Assembly: GCA_964035575.1 (NCBI GenBank)
Contig: OZ037923.1
Coordinates: 124,001-188,000 of the forward strand
Direction of reading: 5' to 3'
From: Rhynchopus sp. YZ270_cl-10
Lineage: Eukaryota; Euglenozoa; Diplonemea; Diplonemida; Diplonemidae
DNA: 64,000 bases
The position numbers and the translations under genes are program-made. Each line of letters begins with the position of its first letter. Position 1 is the first letter of the stretch. This document shows positions 1-9,100 of the stretch, piece after piece. The notes under the pieces were generated by a model. The model had not been told where the DNA came from. It made no database searches and worked only from the letters and a program-made list of their open reading frames with translations.

Positions 1-564
1 GCTGACTGCCGCATCGTACGACGCACGCGAGCTTGCCGCCGACCCCGCACGCACGCTGCTGTGCACGGTGCCCTCTCTCTCGTGGCTGTCCCTGCGTGCC
101 GGCCCGACCAGCGCTTCGGCGTGCGTACCTCCATAGCTGCAGCGAGAGGAGTGGCTCACTACGGTGCCGTCATCGTCGCAGGAGGATGGGTGTGAGGGAT
201 GCGATTGTGTTTGGTGCGTAGGGTGCGACGGGTGCGAGTGTGAATGACGCGACTGGTGCGATGCTTGCGACTGGTAAGTTGGGTGTGATTGCGACGGGTT
301 TGATGGATGCGGTGATTGGCGTGATTGCTGCGACACATGCGACTGCGAAGGCTGCGACTGGTATGACAGGTGTGCTTGCGACTGCAGCGACTGGAGTGCA
401 TGCCCCTGAGAGCCATACCCACTGTGCGCCTGCCCACTGTGCGCACTCTGAGCGGAATCTGCCTGAGCCTCAACACCACCCACCTCCAGCAGGCGTGCTG
501 GCACACCCCCACTCGATGCACGCGAGAGCACCTCCCCACCCCCACTGCGCGAGCTGTGCTGCAT
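1..564 (-). CDS. Ser/Gln/His-rich low-complexity protein, 5' part only (runs off left edge)
   Basis: The reading frame starts at ATG 564-562, the first ATG after an in-frame TAG 16-18 nt upstream, and stays open for 188 codons to the window edge, so the 3' part is missing. The product begins MQHSSRSGGG. Residues about 58-127 are dominated by short S-Q, S-H and H-P repeats (SQSQ, SQSH, SHPS), followed by a CDDD patch and Ser/Arg-rich sequence. I see no domain, signal peptide or membrane segment. The repeat keeps other frames open too, but only this one begins cleanly at a start codon and lies on the strand used by every neighbour. Function unknown; a disordered regulatory or scaffolding tail is a guess. 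Confidence 0.5.
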   Translation of the reverse strand, partial: MQHSSRSGGGEVLSRASSGGVPARLLEVGGVEAQADSAQSAHSGQAHSGYGSQGHALQSLQSQAHLSYQSQPSQSHVSQQSRQSPHPSNPSQSHPTYQSQASHQSRHSHSHPSHPTHQTQSHPSHPSSCDDDGTVVSHSSRCSYGGTHAEALVGPARRDSHEREGTVHSSVRAGSAASSRASYDAAVS

Positions 565-1408
565 CGTGAGGGAGGGAGACTATGCCTGCTTCTCCCTTGC
601 TGCCATTGCTGGGAGCCGTCTGGTGGGGCTTTAATGAAGTTGTTGGGGAGAGGGGAGAGGGAAAAGCATGCATAAAAAGCGTAAGCATTGTGTGTTTTTG
701 TTTCCGATTCGAATGTTTTATTTGTAGTTGTTTTGCGCCCCGTCCAGTTGCGGCCCCTCCCCTAAATTGGCTAATGGTAACTGTGTTGTTTATTTTGCAA
801 TGTTTTCACATATTCTCCCATCCCAACTGAGAGTGATGAGAAGAAACAACACAGGCATGTGCCCCATCCCGCCCACCCACCTACCCACCCACCCCACCCC
901 CATGCGGCATGCATTAGCCGCAATTATAAAGTGCAATGTTAAAATGAAAAAAGAGAAGTTGTGAAAGTGCAGACGTCTCACAGAAAACACAAAAGGAAGA
1001 AAAAAAATGAACCCATTTTCTTGGTTCGTGCTGCAGGGTTCGCTACTCTTTTTCTCCTTTATTCTTCTCCACCTCACTTCGCCCCCTCAGAAGCCAAGTA
1101 CGCCAACGACCGTGCGTTCCTCACGAAGACACTGCGATTTTGTTGTTTTTTTGGGGGATATTTTTGATACAACACATCTCCACGGGTTCCAACCTCCATC
1201 CATTTCATTACATCTGAAACTAAACCAACATTTTGCCACTTGATTTGTCCTCACTAATCTACTCCTGAGTCTTTTTTCGTTGACCGCAGCCATTTTAGGA
1301 AGCCATTTAGGCTCTTACCCTGGGTGGCGCACATGATAATTGATTGGGGGAGGGAAATGATTCAAAAGGAAAAAGCGTGAGGACAAATTTACCGTTGGCT
1401 AATCAAGT
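565..1408. other. Intergenic stretch, no gene seen
   Basis: Moderately AT-rich with CCCACCC-type runs near 868-900. Short ORFs on both strands show no recognisable protein. It holds the presumed promoter of the Ser/Gln/His-rich gene and the 3' end of the RNA triphosphatase gene. Confidence 0.5.
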
Positions 1409-2684
1409 TCAGTTTCTAATAACACTGCGAAAAAATCGGCAGCAAAAAAAAAAAAAATCCAAATAATGACATACTCGCAGTAATCGCGGAACGTCGCCTT
1501 GCTGGCATCGTCCCCTGCAGCGGCTGCACGCGCTGTGTTGAAGACCTTTATGTCGAGTTCTAGTTCGATCTCGAACTTTTGAACACCTGGTGCTTTGTCG
1601 AGAGCGGCAAGACTGCGGAAGGGCGCGTCCTTGGGTGGCGTGTACTCCGTGACGGTTGTCATCTCAACAGTGAAGCAGTCGAGGTGGTACGACCGCCGCT
1701 CCTTCCTTCTGAACTTCGAGGCTGTGCTGAGGAGCGCCTCCGAGGTCACGTCGTTCGGTATCGCTACACCACGCTCCACACCTGCACGGAAACGCAGGTC
1801 AACGTTGTAAGCAGGGCTGTACACATCGATGCTACGTGCCTTCAGCTTCTCGACCGAGGTGGTTACCTTCTTCTTTGCTGTGTCGTAGGTATGCCTGAGG
1901 ACACGCCGTTCTACTCCATTAGGAACCTGCTGGTCAGCGTCTTTCGCGAAGATATCGATTGTGCTAGACTTTGTGTAAGAAGCATTGCGTGTCTGTTGCT
2001 CCTCCTTGATGAGTTTGTTCATTGCTTGGTTCACCGCAATGAACGCAGGCTCGGTGACTCGGGAGTCAAAGATCGCGTTTTCGTCGTCAATGATGAAGGC
2101 ACTCTTGACCCAACGTGGCTTTATACGGTTCCCCACATAGCGGTCAACCACACTACCGAGGCTGGCTTCAATCTCCGCGTCTTCCACACAGCCCTTCGCG
2201 ATAAGGTCCATAACCTGCTCGGTCACGTCGTCCACACCGGAGGGTGCGAAGTAAGGAGGGGGTGCTGCGTGCACAGTGGTCGTGGTGGGGTCGACCTTTG
2301 TGACCTTAGTAGGCACATTGTCGGTGGTGGTGTCTGCAGGGCGCTTCGTGCCTGCGAGTTTCTGTGTGAATGCAAGCAAAAAAAAATGTATTGTTGCAAA
2401 GTGAAAAACCCTTCTCGTGTCGATGAAAAGAAGAAAAAAAAAACCGTTTGTAAGATGAACCTAAGCCACCTTATAATAACATTTTGTTATCGCACAGCAT
2501 TAGCTGCGCGGATTTCCACAAAATTTTGCAATAGTTGCTATGGATCATGTCTTGACAGGATTTTCCGGGAGACTTGAGCCCAGAAAACGACAGCACCCCC
2601 GCCAATCCGCACGATCTGGAAATATTTTACCATTAAACAGGGAAAAACAGGACACCTGTTGTGACATACCTCTGAGGTGCTCAT
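1409..2684 (-). CDS. mRNA-capping RNA 5'-triphosphatase, Cet1-like (3 exons)
   Basis: Predicted 305-residue triphosphatase of the tunnel (Cet1/TTM) family, which removes the gamma phosphate of nascent mRNA in the first step of capping in the nucleus. Exons read 2684-2670, 2361-1475 and 1424-1409. Intron 1 (2669-2362) runs from GTATGT to CACACAG; intron 2 (1474-1425, 50 nt) from GTATGT to TCGCAG. Exon 1 encodes only MSTSE and joins in phase 0. The family's acidic strand motifs are visible: AEIEASLG (about residues 67-74) and KFEIELELD near the C-terminus, with the DLRFRAGVE and RRKERRSY strands between them. Residues 6-50 are a Thr/Pro-rich tail. Splicing intron 2 replaces a hydrophobic read-through by a short end, DVIRN-stop. 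Fungi and many protists use this metal-dependent type, whereas animals use a cysteine phosphatase. Confidence 0.85.
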
Positions 2685-2892
2685 CGCCAAAGGTCTGGGG
2701 GGCGGGGGGGGGCTAAGGTCAAAGCCGTGTTATCATGTGTTGTGTACCTTTCCTGTAGTGGAGTGTTCGAGTGTTCGAGAAGGCTAAAGAGCGGGGCCTT
2801 AGGGGGTGGTGGGAGAGCTGTAGGTAGGGGAGTCTTTTTGAGAGAAAAGTCGAATCGAATTTTTGACGCAATAGTGTAAAGTGAATAAAAAA

Positions 2893-2995
2893 AAGGATGA
2901 CTTGAAATACAAAAGCCCTCTTCGTGAACAGTGTACCTTTTGGTATGACCTGGCTGTACCGTGGGGTGGACCCCCCCAACCATGCAGTCCTACAA
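2893..2995. repeat. Dispersed repeat, partner at about 29852-29935
   Basis: About 100 bp including GCCCTC..CGTGAACAGTGTACC and CCCAACCATGCAG recurs in the same orientation near 29852-29935. No coding potential is visible. It lies just beyond the truncated 18S rRNA match. Confidence 0.5.
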
Positions 2996-3080
2996 TCCAT
3001 TTCGTGGTTTACAAAAAAAGGGTGGTAATGGGAACCTCTCTTACAACACACAATGCAACGAGGCTGAATATATTTCCCAG

Positions 3081-3108
3081 ATATGACTACTGGCAGGATC
3101 AACCAGGT
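3081..3108 (-). rRNA. 18S rRNA 5'-end fragment (remnant)
   Basis: On the minus strand these 28 bases match the near-universal eukaryotic small-subunit rRNA 5' end, from AACCTGGTTGATCC through CAGTAGTCATAT. After CATAT the expected GCTTGTCTC continuation is lost and AT-rich unrelated sequence follows, so this is a remnant and not a working gene. The preceding bases (plus 3109-3250), with small hairpins such as CCCCATTCGGGG, could be former external spacer, but this is inference. Confidence 0.6.
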
Positions 3109-3573
3109 TTCTTGTCACTCTAATCGATAGGGGATTGCTCCCCTGAGATCAGTGATCAAAGAGCCTAATGACGGTTGATAAATTCCGGCTTCACCTGTGA
3201 AAAGGCTTTCTAAAGCCTACCCCATTCGGGGAAGGCTCAGGCGTGGCTGAGGCGTGATGGAAAAGTATTAGGACACATCAGCCACGCCTCATAATAGATC
3301 CCCCAGACATTCCTATTTTCAGACGTAGTCGGCATTGTTACATTGTATGTTTTAATGTGCAAAAAAGAAGAGAAATTTTTTAGATGAACCTTGAAAAATG
3401 AAGCAGAAAAAAATATAGCATTTGCCAGTGTGTAAATAAAAGAGCGGTTGGTGGAAAATATCAACAATATATTGTCCCCCACGTAAAATACGACAAAAAA
3501 CCCCACCCGCCCTTACCGACCCTTCACAAACATGCAGAGTTTTGTGTAAACATCCTGTACACATTTTTTTTAA
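3109..3573. other. Intergenic stretch beside the rRNA remnant
   Basis: The first 150 bp are GC-balanced with short hairpins (AGGCTTTCTAAAGCCT, CCCCATTCGGGG); the rest is AT-rich. No ORF with recognisable content. Confidence 0.4.
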
Positions 3574-5337
3574 TCAGTTTTTGATGATGTCAATTGTATC
3601 ATAAGGTACTGCGTCACAGGTAAGCCAGCCGCACTCTGTTTGATCCCAGGTAATCTGCTGTGCCGAGGCCTTGAGAATACCATAACCACGAGCGTCTGTT
3701 TTGAACGCAGAAATGTTGAGACCGCCTTGAGACGGCCAGCCCGGCCAGACAACTTTTCCGGTGACTGAGTCGACCCCGTCAAATGGGTCACAACCTTCGG
3801 CGGTACCTGACGCGCCAGAAATGATGTGCACAGGTGCAGTGGGGTTCGTGTATGGCGATACCGTGCCGTTTCCTGACTCCCAGTTGTATGTCGGCCAGAA
3901 GCGCTCATAAGTGTGTACATGCCCTGTGATCACAACGTCGACCTTGTGTCTCTGGAAGAGGTCTTCTAAGCCAAATTGCCATTCGCCACTCACGTTCACC
4001 CCGCGTCTGGAGGAGAGTCTTGGCAGTTCGGATTCGCAGTCGGTGTACCCGCTGTACCCGCAGTACATGGGGCGGTGTGCGAAGGCAACGACCCATTTGT
4101 TTTTGTTGTCGGTGAGGTCCTTGTCGAGCCAGTTGTACTGTGTCGCGTAGTGCTCGTCCTCGCCTGCCTTGTAGGAGAAGAGCGCCTCGCTGTTGAAGGC
4201 TACGAAGTGCACGTTCCCGACGTCGAGCGACCAGAAGAGCGACTTCTGTGTGGCGAAGTCCGGCATCGCAAAGCGTGTCGTGTAGTCGGAGAAGTTCCCT
4301 GTGGGGCCTCCGGTGTCGTGGTTGCCAGGCGCCACCATGTAGGGAACCTGGCTCGCGCAGGGGACTATGCCGGCCATAAAGCGGTCGCCCACTTTGCCTC
4401 CTTGGTCGGGGAGGTTGTAAGCAATGTCGCCTACGTGGATGATCATGTCGATTGCGTCGTCGTTCACGAGGCGTGTCAGTTCGGGTGCGACGAGGCCATC
4501 GTAGAGGCCAAAGTCGCCTACAAACGCAACGCGAGGTGCCAATCTGTCGTCAAACATCGTGAACGTCGCCGGCGCTGCGAAGAACCCGCCCATACCATTG
4601 TACACCGCCGTCGCTGTGTATGCGTACCGCACTCCTGGGGTAAGCTTCGTCATGACCGCGATGACAATCCACCTCGCCCCGCAGCAGTTCGCCGGCTGCG
4701 ACGCGTCGTATGTCAGATTGGCGACGGAGGTCACGCTGAAGTTCACTGCAGCGGGCTCATCCCAGCGTCCCTTCGTGAGCGGCCACGCTGTGACATACGC
4801 GCTGTCTGGGGGGAAGGCCTGCGTCCAGGTCAGCGCCATGCTGGTTGCGTCAATCATGCTGAGGTGCTGCTGCTGTGGTGTGCGGCTCCAATCGTAATAC
4901 CCTGGTTTGTCTGGCTTGCCGGGAAACATCCAATGTGTGCCGACAAAGGCGTCTGCACGCGCAACAAAGGGGATGCGCTGGCTCATGGCCGAGCGGATGC
5001 GGTAGTTCTGTGCTTTGTCGTAGTCGCTGACGTACACAAGGTACGATGCGTTCGGCTCAAGCCCGCTCAGTGTGCTGGACAGCCGGTAGCTCGGATTGCC
5101 AATCGCAAAGAACGTAGCTGTAGCGGTCGCCTTGAGCCGTGCCGTGACGTCGGTGCCTACCTTCCAGTACCATGCGTGAGGGGACTGCGGGGGGACGCCG
5201 ACGGTCCAGTTGACAGTAGCGCTTTCCCCTGTGTCGCTAACCTGGATTCCAATCCCAACAGGAACGGAGTCGTCGATGGCGCCGATGTTGTAGTTGGTGC
5301 CCCCAATCATGAGCGCTGCGAAGAGTGCGGTGGACAT
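3574..5337 (-). CDS. Purple acid phosphatase-like metallophosphoesterase
   Basis: Secreted or lysosomal-type binuclear metallophosphatase of 587 residues that hydrolyses phosphomonoesters. The metallophosphoesterase signature is complete: GDFG (274-277), GDIAY (303-307), GNHD (338-341), HRP (421-423) and GHVHTYER (472-479). An N-terminal fibronectin-like part (about 25-265) precedes it, as in plant-type and ACP7-like enzymes. Start ATG 5337 gives a short hydrophobic leader (ALFAALMIGG) fitting a signal peptide. The frame stays open another 81 codons upstream, but that stretch is low-complexity and would bury the leader. Many N-x-S/T sites fit a secreted glycoprotein. No intron is needed. Stop is TGA. 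Confidence 0.9.
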   Translation of the reverse strand: MSTALFAALMIGGTNYNIGAIDDSVPVGIGIQVSDTGESATVNWTVGVPPQSPHAWYWKVGTDVTARLKATATATFFAIGNPSYRLSSTLSGLEPNASYLVYVSDYDKAQNYRIRSAMSQRIPFVARADAFVGTHWMFPGKPDKPGYYDWSRTPQQQHLSMIDATSMALTWTQAFPPDSAYVTAWPLTKGRWDEPAAVNFSVTSVANLTYDASQPANCCGARWIVIAVMTKLTPGVRYAYTATAVYNGMGGFFAAPATFTMFDDRLAPRVAFVGDFGLYDGLVAPELTRLVNDDAIDMIIHVGDIAYNLPDQGGKVGDRFMAGIVPCASQVPYMVAPGNHDTGGPTGNFSDYTTRFAMPDFATQKSLFWSLDVGNVHFVAFNSEALFSYKAGEDEHYATQYNWLDKDLTDNKNKWVVAFAHRPMYCGYSGYTDCESELPRLSSRRGVNVSGEWQFGLEDLFQRHKVDVVITGHVHTYERFWPTYNWESGNGTVSPYTNPTAPVHIISGASGTAEGCDPFDGVDSVTGKVVWPGWPSQGGLNISAFKTDARGYGILKASAQQITWDQTECGWLTCDAVPYDTIDIIKN

Positions 5338-6174
5338 TTGAAATGTGTTTTTTTCAGTATATTTGGTTTGTCGTGTAGTGTAGGTGGTGCTGTTGCGTAT
5401 GTGATGTGTTTTTGTTGTGTCTTTGCCTTCATTTGGGCACAGTGTTGAGCGCGCTGCTAACGCATGCTCTGGATGAGTGAGATGAGTGAGGAATTTTTCA
5501 TTGTTGGTGCTCCTGACGACCCCTATATTGCGTACTTCTTGCGTACTTAGATACATACAGCAAAAACACAACGACAACACTGCAGGGGAAGTAGCAACTA
5601 GAGGGGTCCGTTTAAGAACCCAAAAAAGTAAGCCAAAAAAACAGGGTGCAAAAAACGCACTGAAAAAAAAATCAAACTGTTCGTATTTGCACAGAGAAAC
5701 GTCGTGTGATAGTATAATACCGTGGGCTGGATAGCTGCACCAAAAAATATTCAGTTATTTTTTCAAAAAAAAAAAAAAAAAATACAAACAAAATTCAGAG
5801 GGAAAACCCCGGAAAATAAAAAACCCCGTTCGTCTTTTGTTTAGGTGATACACAAGCCCCCCTACCTACGTTTTTTCGCATAAACAAAAGGCAACATGAA
5901 TACAACGCTTAAGACTTCGGAAAGCACAAGACAGAAGCGTTCCACAACACACACCTAAAATGGGCAATGTCCCACCCCTCAGGAACTACCCGCGTTTGAT
6001 TTCAAAGACACCTGGCGACCACTCGACCACGTGGTCGAGTGGTCGCCTTGCTCCGAACGATCTGAGAACGAAGGCACCCTGAGACGACCTCAGCCATCCA
6101 TCCATCCATCCCCCCCACGAAGATCTACCCTTGCTGGGGGCAAGCCTGAAGTCTCACCCTGATTTGCTAAAATG
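5338..6174. other. Intergenic stretch, no gene seen
   Basis: AT-rich with an A18 run near 5766. A perfect inverted repeat, CGACCACTCGACCACGTGGTCGAGTGGTCG, is centred near 6030 (14-bp arms around ACGTGGT). It lies beyond the 3' end of the channel gene and could be a terminator-like or MITE-like hairpin. Confidence 0.4.
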
Positions 6175-9100
6175 TCAGGTGAAAAAGTCGTTCCATCTGC
6201 TGGACGGAAGCCCGTTCCTGTGAAGGTCCACGCTTTCCTGTATGATTTCGTTATTTTTTTTTTCATCTTCAAAATTTTGCAAAAATCTCGACATACCATC
6301 CACTCCTGCTGCAGACGTTCTCCTGTGGGTGACGCGGAGGGTGCCTTCTTCGAGGCAAGGGGCGAACACATGCTGGCTGCAGGGGTGTGTGTCATCAGAG
6401 GCGATCCTGCACAGTCACTTTGCGCGAGCTGGTCGAGCTGCGCCTGGAGCGATGCGAGCGTCGCTGTCTTCGGGCTTGTCAGGGGGGGTCCACCTGGCCT
6501 GGGCAGCGGGGCCTTCAGGACATAGTGCATATCCGAGACACCGTCCTCGTGGTCGGAGGGGTCCAGCCAGGCTAGGAGCGCGCGCACCGCACCGGGGCGC
6601 GCCTCACGAAACACCTCCACAGCGCGTTCGCAGAGATCTGTGAGCGTGGAGACGACGGCAGGCGGGGCGTCGTCGTCGATAGGTGGGAGGAGAGAGGCGA
6701 TGAGCGACAGCCTCCCGAAGGTCTTGTGGAGAAGCGGGAGAAGCAGGCTGGGGGCTTCGTATTGATAGGTAGAGAGAACGGCGCGTTTGGCAAGACGGGG
6801 TGCGTCGTAGGGCTTCCATGGGGAGCGGCCGGGCTCGTGTCGTTTGCTGCTGCGTACATCGCTTCGGAGCCGTTTGATCATCTGCACCTGCCACTCCTTC
6901 TTGCAGACATTGAGCGACTCCTCATAAGTGATCCCCACCACCGCAACAAGAATGTTCATCAACACAAAGTTCGCCACCACCAAACACACCACAAACAGCA
7001 CCACCCCGACAACAGAGGTATGCGAAGTAAACGCCTTCACATCAAAGTCGCCAAACACCATCCGAAAGAACGCAAGCCCAGCATGCGTTGGGGTGCTGAA
7101 CTCCTTCACATTGTTCCCAAGCGTGAAGTGCAATCCCACCGACAGCGAAAAGGAGATCACGAGAAAGAGGGTCATAAACGTCAGGACATTTGGGTTCACA
7201 ACTGTAGCAAGGATAGCGTTGACGGTGGGCCCAGCGATGGGGAGCAGCGACATGTATTTGAGGGTCTTTGTGTAGGAGATGACGATGAGCAGGCCACACA
7301 TATCACGCAGGCGCCGTGTGGACACAGAGAGCTGTGCGAAGGAGACAAAGGAGGCGGCAGGGCTGCTGCAGGAGCCTTCGGCAGGGATGGCGGCGACCCT
7401 CGCGTTGGTGACGTCGTTCTGTGCGCGAATCGACAACGCATCAGAGATGGCGCAGGTCAGCATGATGATGATAAGATAGTCTGCAGCGTTCCAGTCCTGG
7501 CACATATGTGTGGCGAAGTGGTACGCAGCACGGTAAGTCGCCTTCTTCGCACTGCGCCACATGACCTGAAGGCGGTGTGACTGTGTTTTCTTCGGTTTGC
7601 TGAGCGACACCGACGCGAGCCGCACGTTGGTGACGGCCTTTGCGTGGAGGCGGTACTTCTTGTAGATGTCGAAGCATTCATCGAGCAGCAGCAGCACGCT
7701 TGAGAGCACCAACCCACAGAGGATCATCCCCGTGATGTTGCTGCGCTTGATGATCGACACCAGCTGCAGGGTCGGCAGGATCTCCCCCGAGAGCGAGAAC
7801 TCGAAGAGCAGATGGCACGCAATATGGTGCTTTGTGTTCTTCTGCAGAAAGGTCAGGTCGACAAACATGGCTCGCGTACCGAGGTCTACCCACTCTAGGT
7901 CCTTCAGCATCTGCAGCTTCGAGCTCGCCATGTCGGTGTCCGTCGCTGGGATCATCTCGATGTAGCCATTTGAGCCGTAATTTGCACCAAGGCTTGAGTC
8001 GAGCAGGACAGGCTCATTTTGTTCGACCCACTCCCAGGTCTTATCGGCAAGGGTGAGCAGCCGTGTGTCCTCCGTGTCAGGTGTGTACGGCTCGTGGCAG
8101 AGGTGCTTTGCACGCACCGCATCGCACGGAACCTGCGCAACACGGATCTGTCGGAACCGCACAGACCCCACGACATCAAGCCCATCGTCACTCCCCGCAT
8201 GCTTGATGACCCCCAGAAGCACCAGGTCGCACCACTCCCACAACTCCGGGATCGTACTCAGATGCCGCAGGTCCGGAAGGTGCTCATCCCCCACGCCCAC
8301 CAAATCTTCGAAGCCCTCAAGCCTATCACGCAGACTCCGTGTCGAGATGAAGTCTTCACTTCCCATATTCGTGGAGATTGCTGAGGTGGCATGCGTGATG
8401 AAGACAAGAAAGATGACGTACAGCAGGAAGCGTGGCAGGAAAAGCTTGAAGGCGACCTCCCCGAGGGGCGCCGACGCAGAGGCTGCAAGCGTCGAGAGCT
8501 GCTCCTTGATCCGCATGCGTGCCTTGGCACAGTGTGCGTGCGTACCACCACCACCACCTCCTCCACCTTTCGTACCGTCCCGCAGGCTGGACCTAAACGA
8601 CCCCTTCGCTGTGAGTGGTGCCTGGTGCAGATCGGCAGCACTATTGGTAGGCTGCATGCACGGCATATCAGAGTTTGTGTCCACCTTCTTCACCTTCGAG
8701 AATTTTGACTGTACACACATATTGTGTTCAACTAGTAATGCAACCGCAGCCTCCATCGCAGAGGCGTCTACTAGGGCTTCGTTCTGTAGCAGCAGCCGTG
8801 TGCATTCGAGGTGGCACCGTTCTACGGCATGGGTCAGGGGTGTCAACCCGTTGTCGTCCTCCTGGTTGAGGAGCAGGCGGACCGAGGAGGGGTGGTAGTC
8901 CTGCAGCTCCTCCAGCAGTGCTGTCAATACTGTGTGCGCGCCGGCGCCGCAGCAGATGTGCAGTGGGGAACGTCCGAACACATCGCGTGTCTCTAGCATT
9001 TCGGGGCGTGCCTGCAGAAGGGTCTCCACCTCTGCGCGTCTGTCGAGCATGGCTGCATAGAAGAGGGCGTTCCATCCGGTGTCGATGCTGAAGACTTCGC

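Noticed and set aside
1579-2577. 332-codon plus-strand ORF
   Set aside because: Antisense to the RNA triphosphatase exon 2, with no recognisable product.
3976-5448. 490-codon plus-strand ORF
   Set aside because: Antisense to the purple acid phosphatase, whose motifs are complete; a shadow of its codon bias.
5338-5580. 81-residue N-terminal extension of the phosphatase
   Set aside because: Low-complexity Thr-rich sequence that would hide the hydrophobic leader at ATG 5337.
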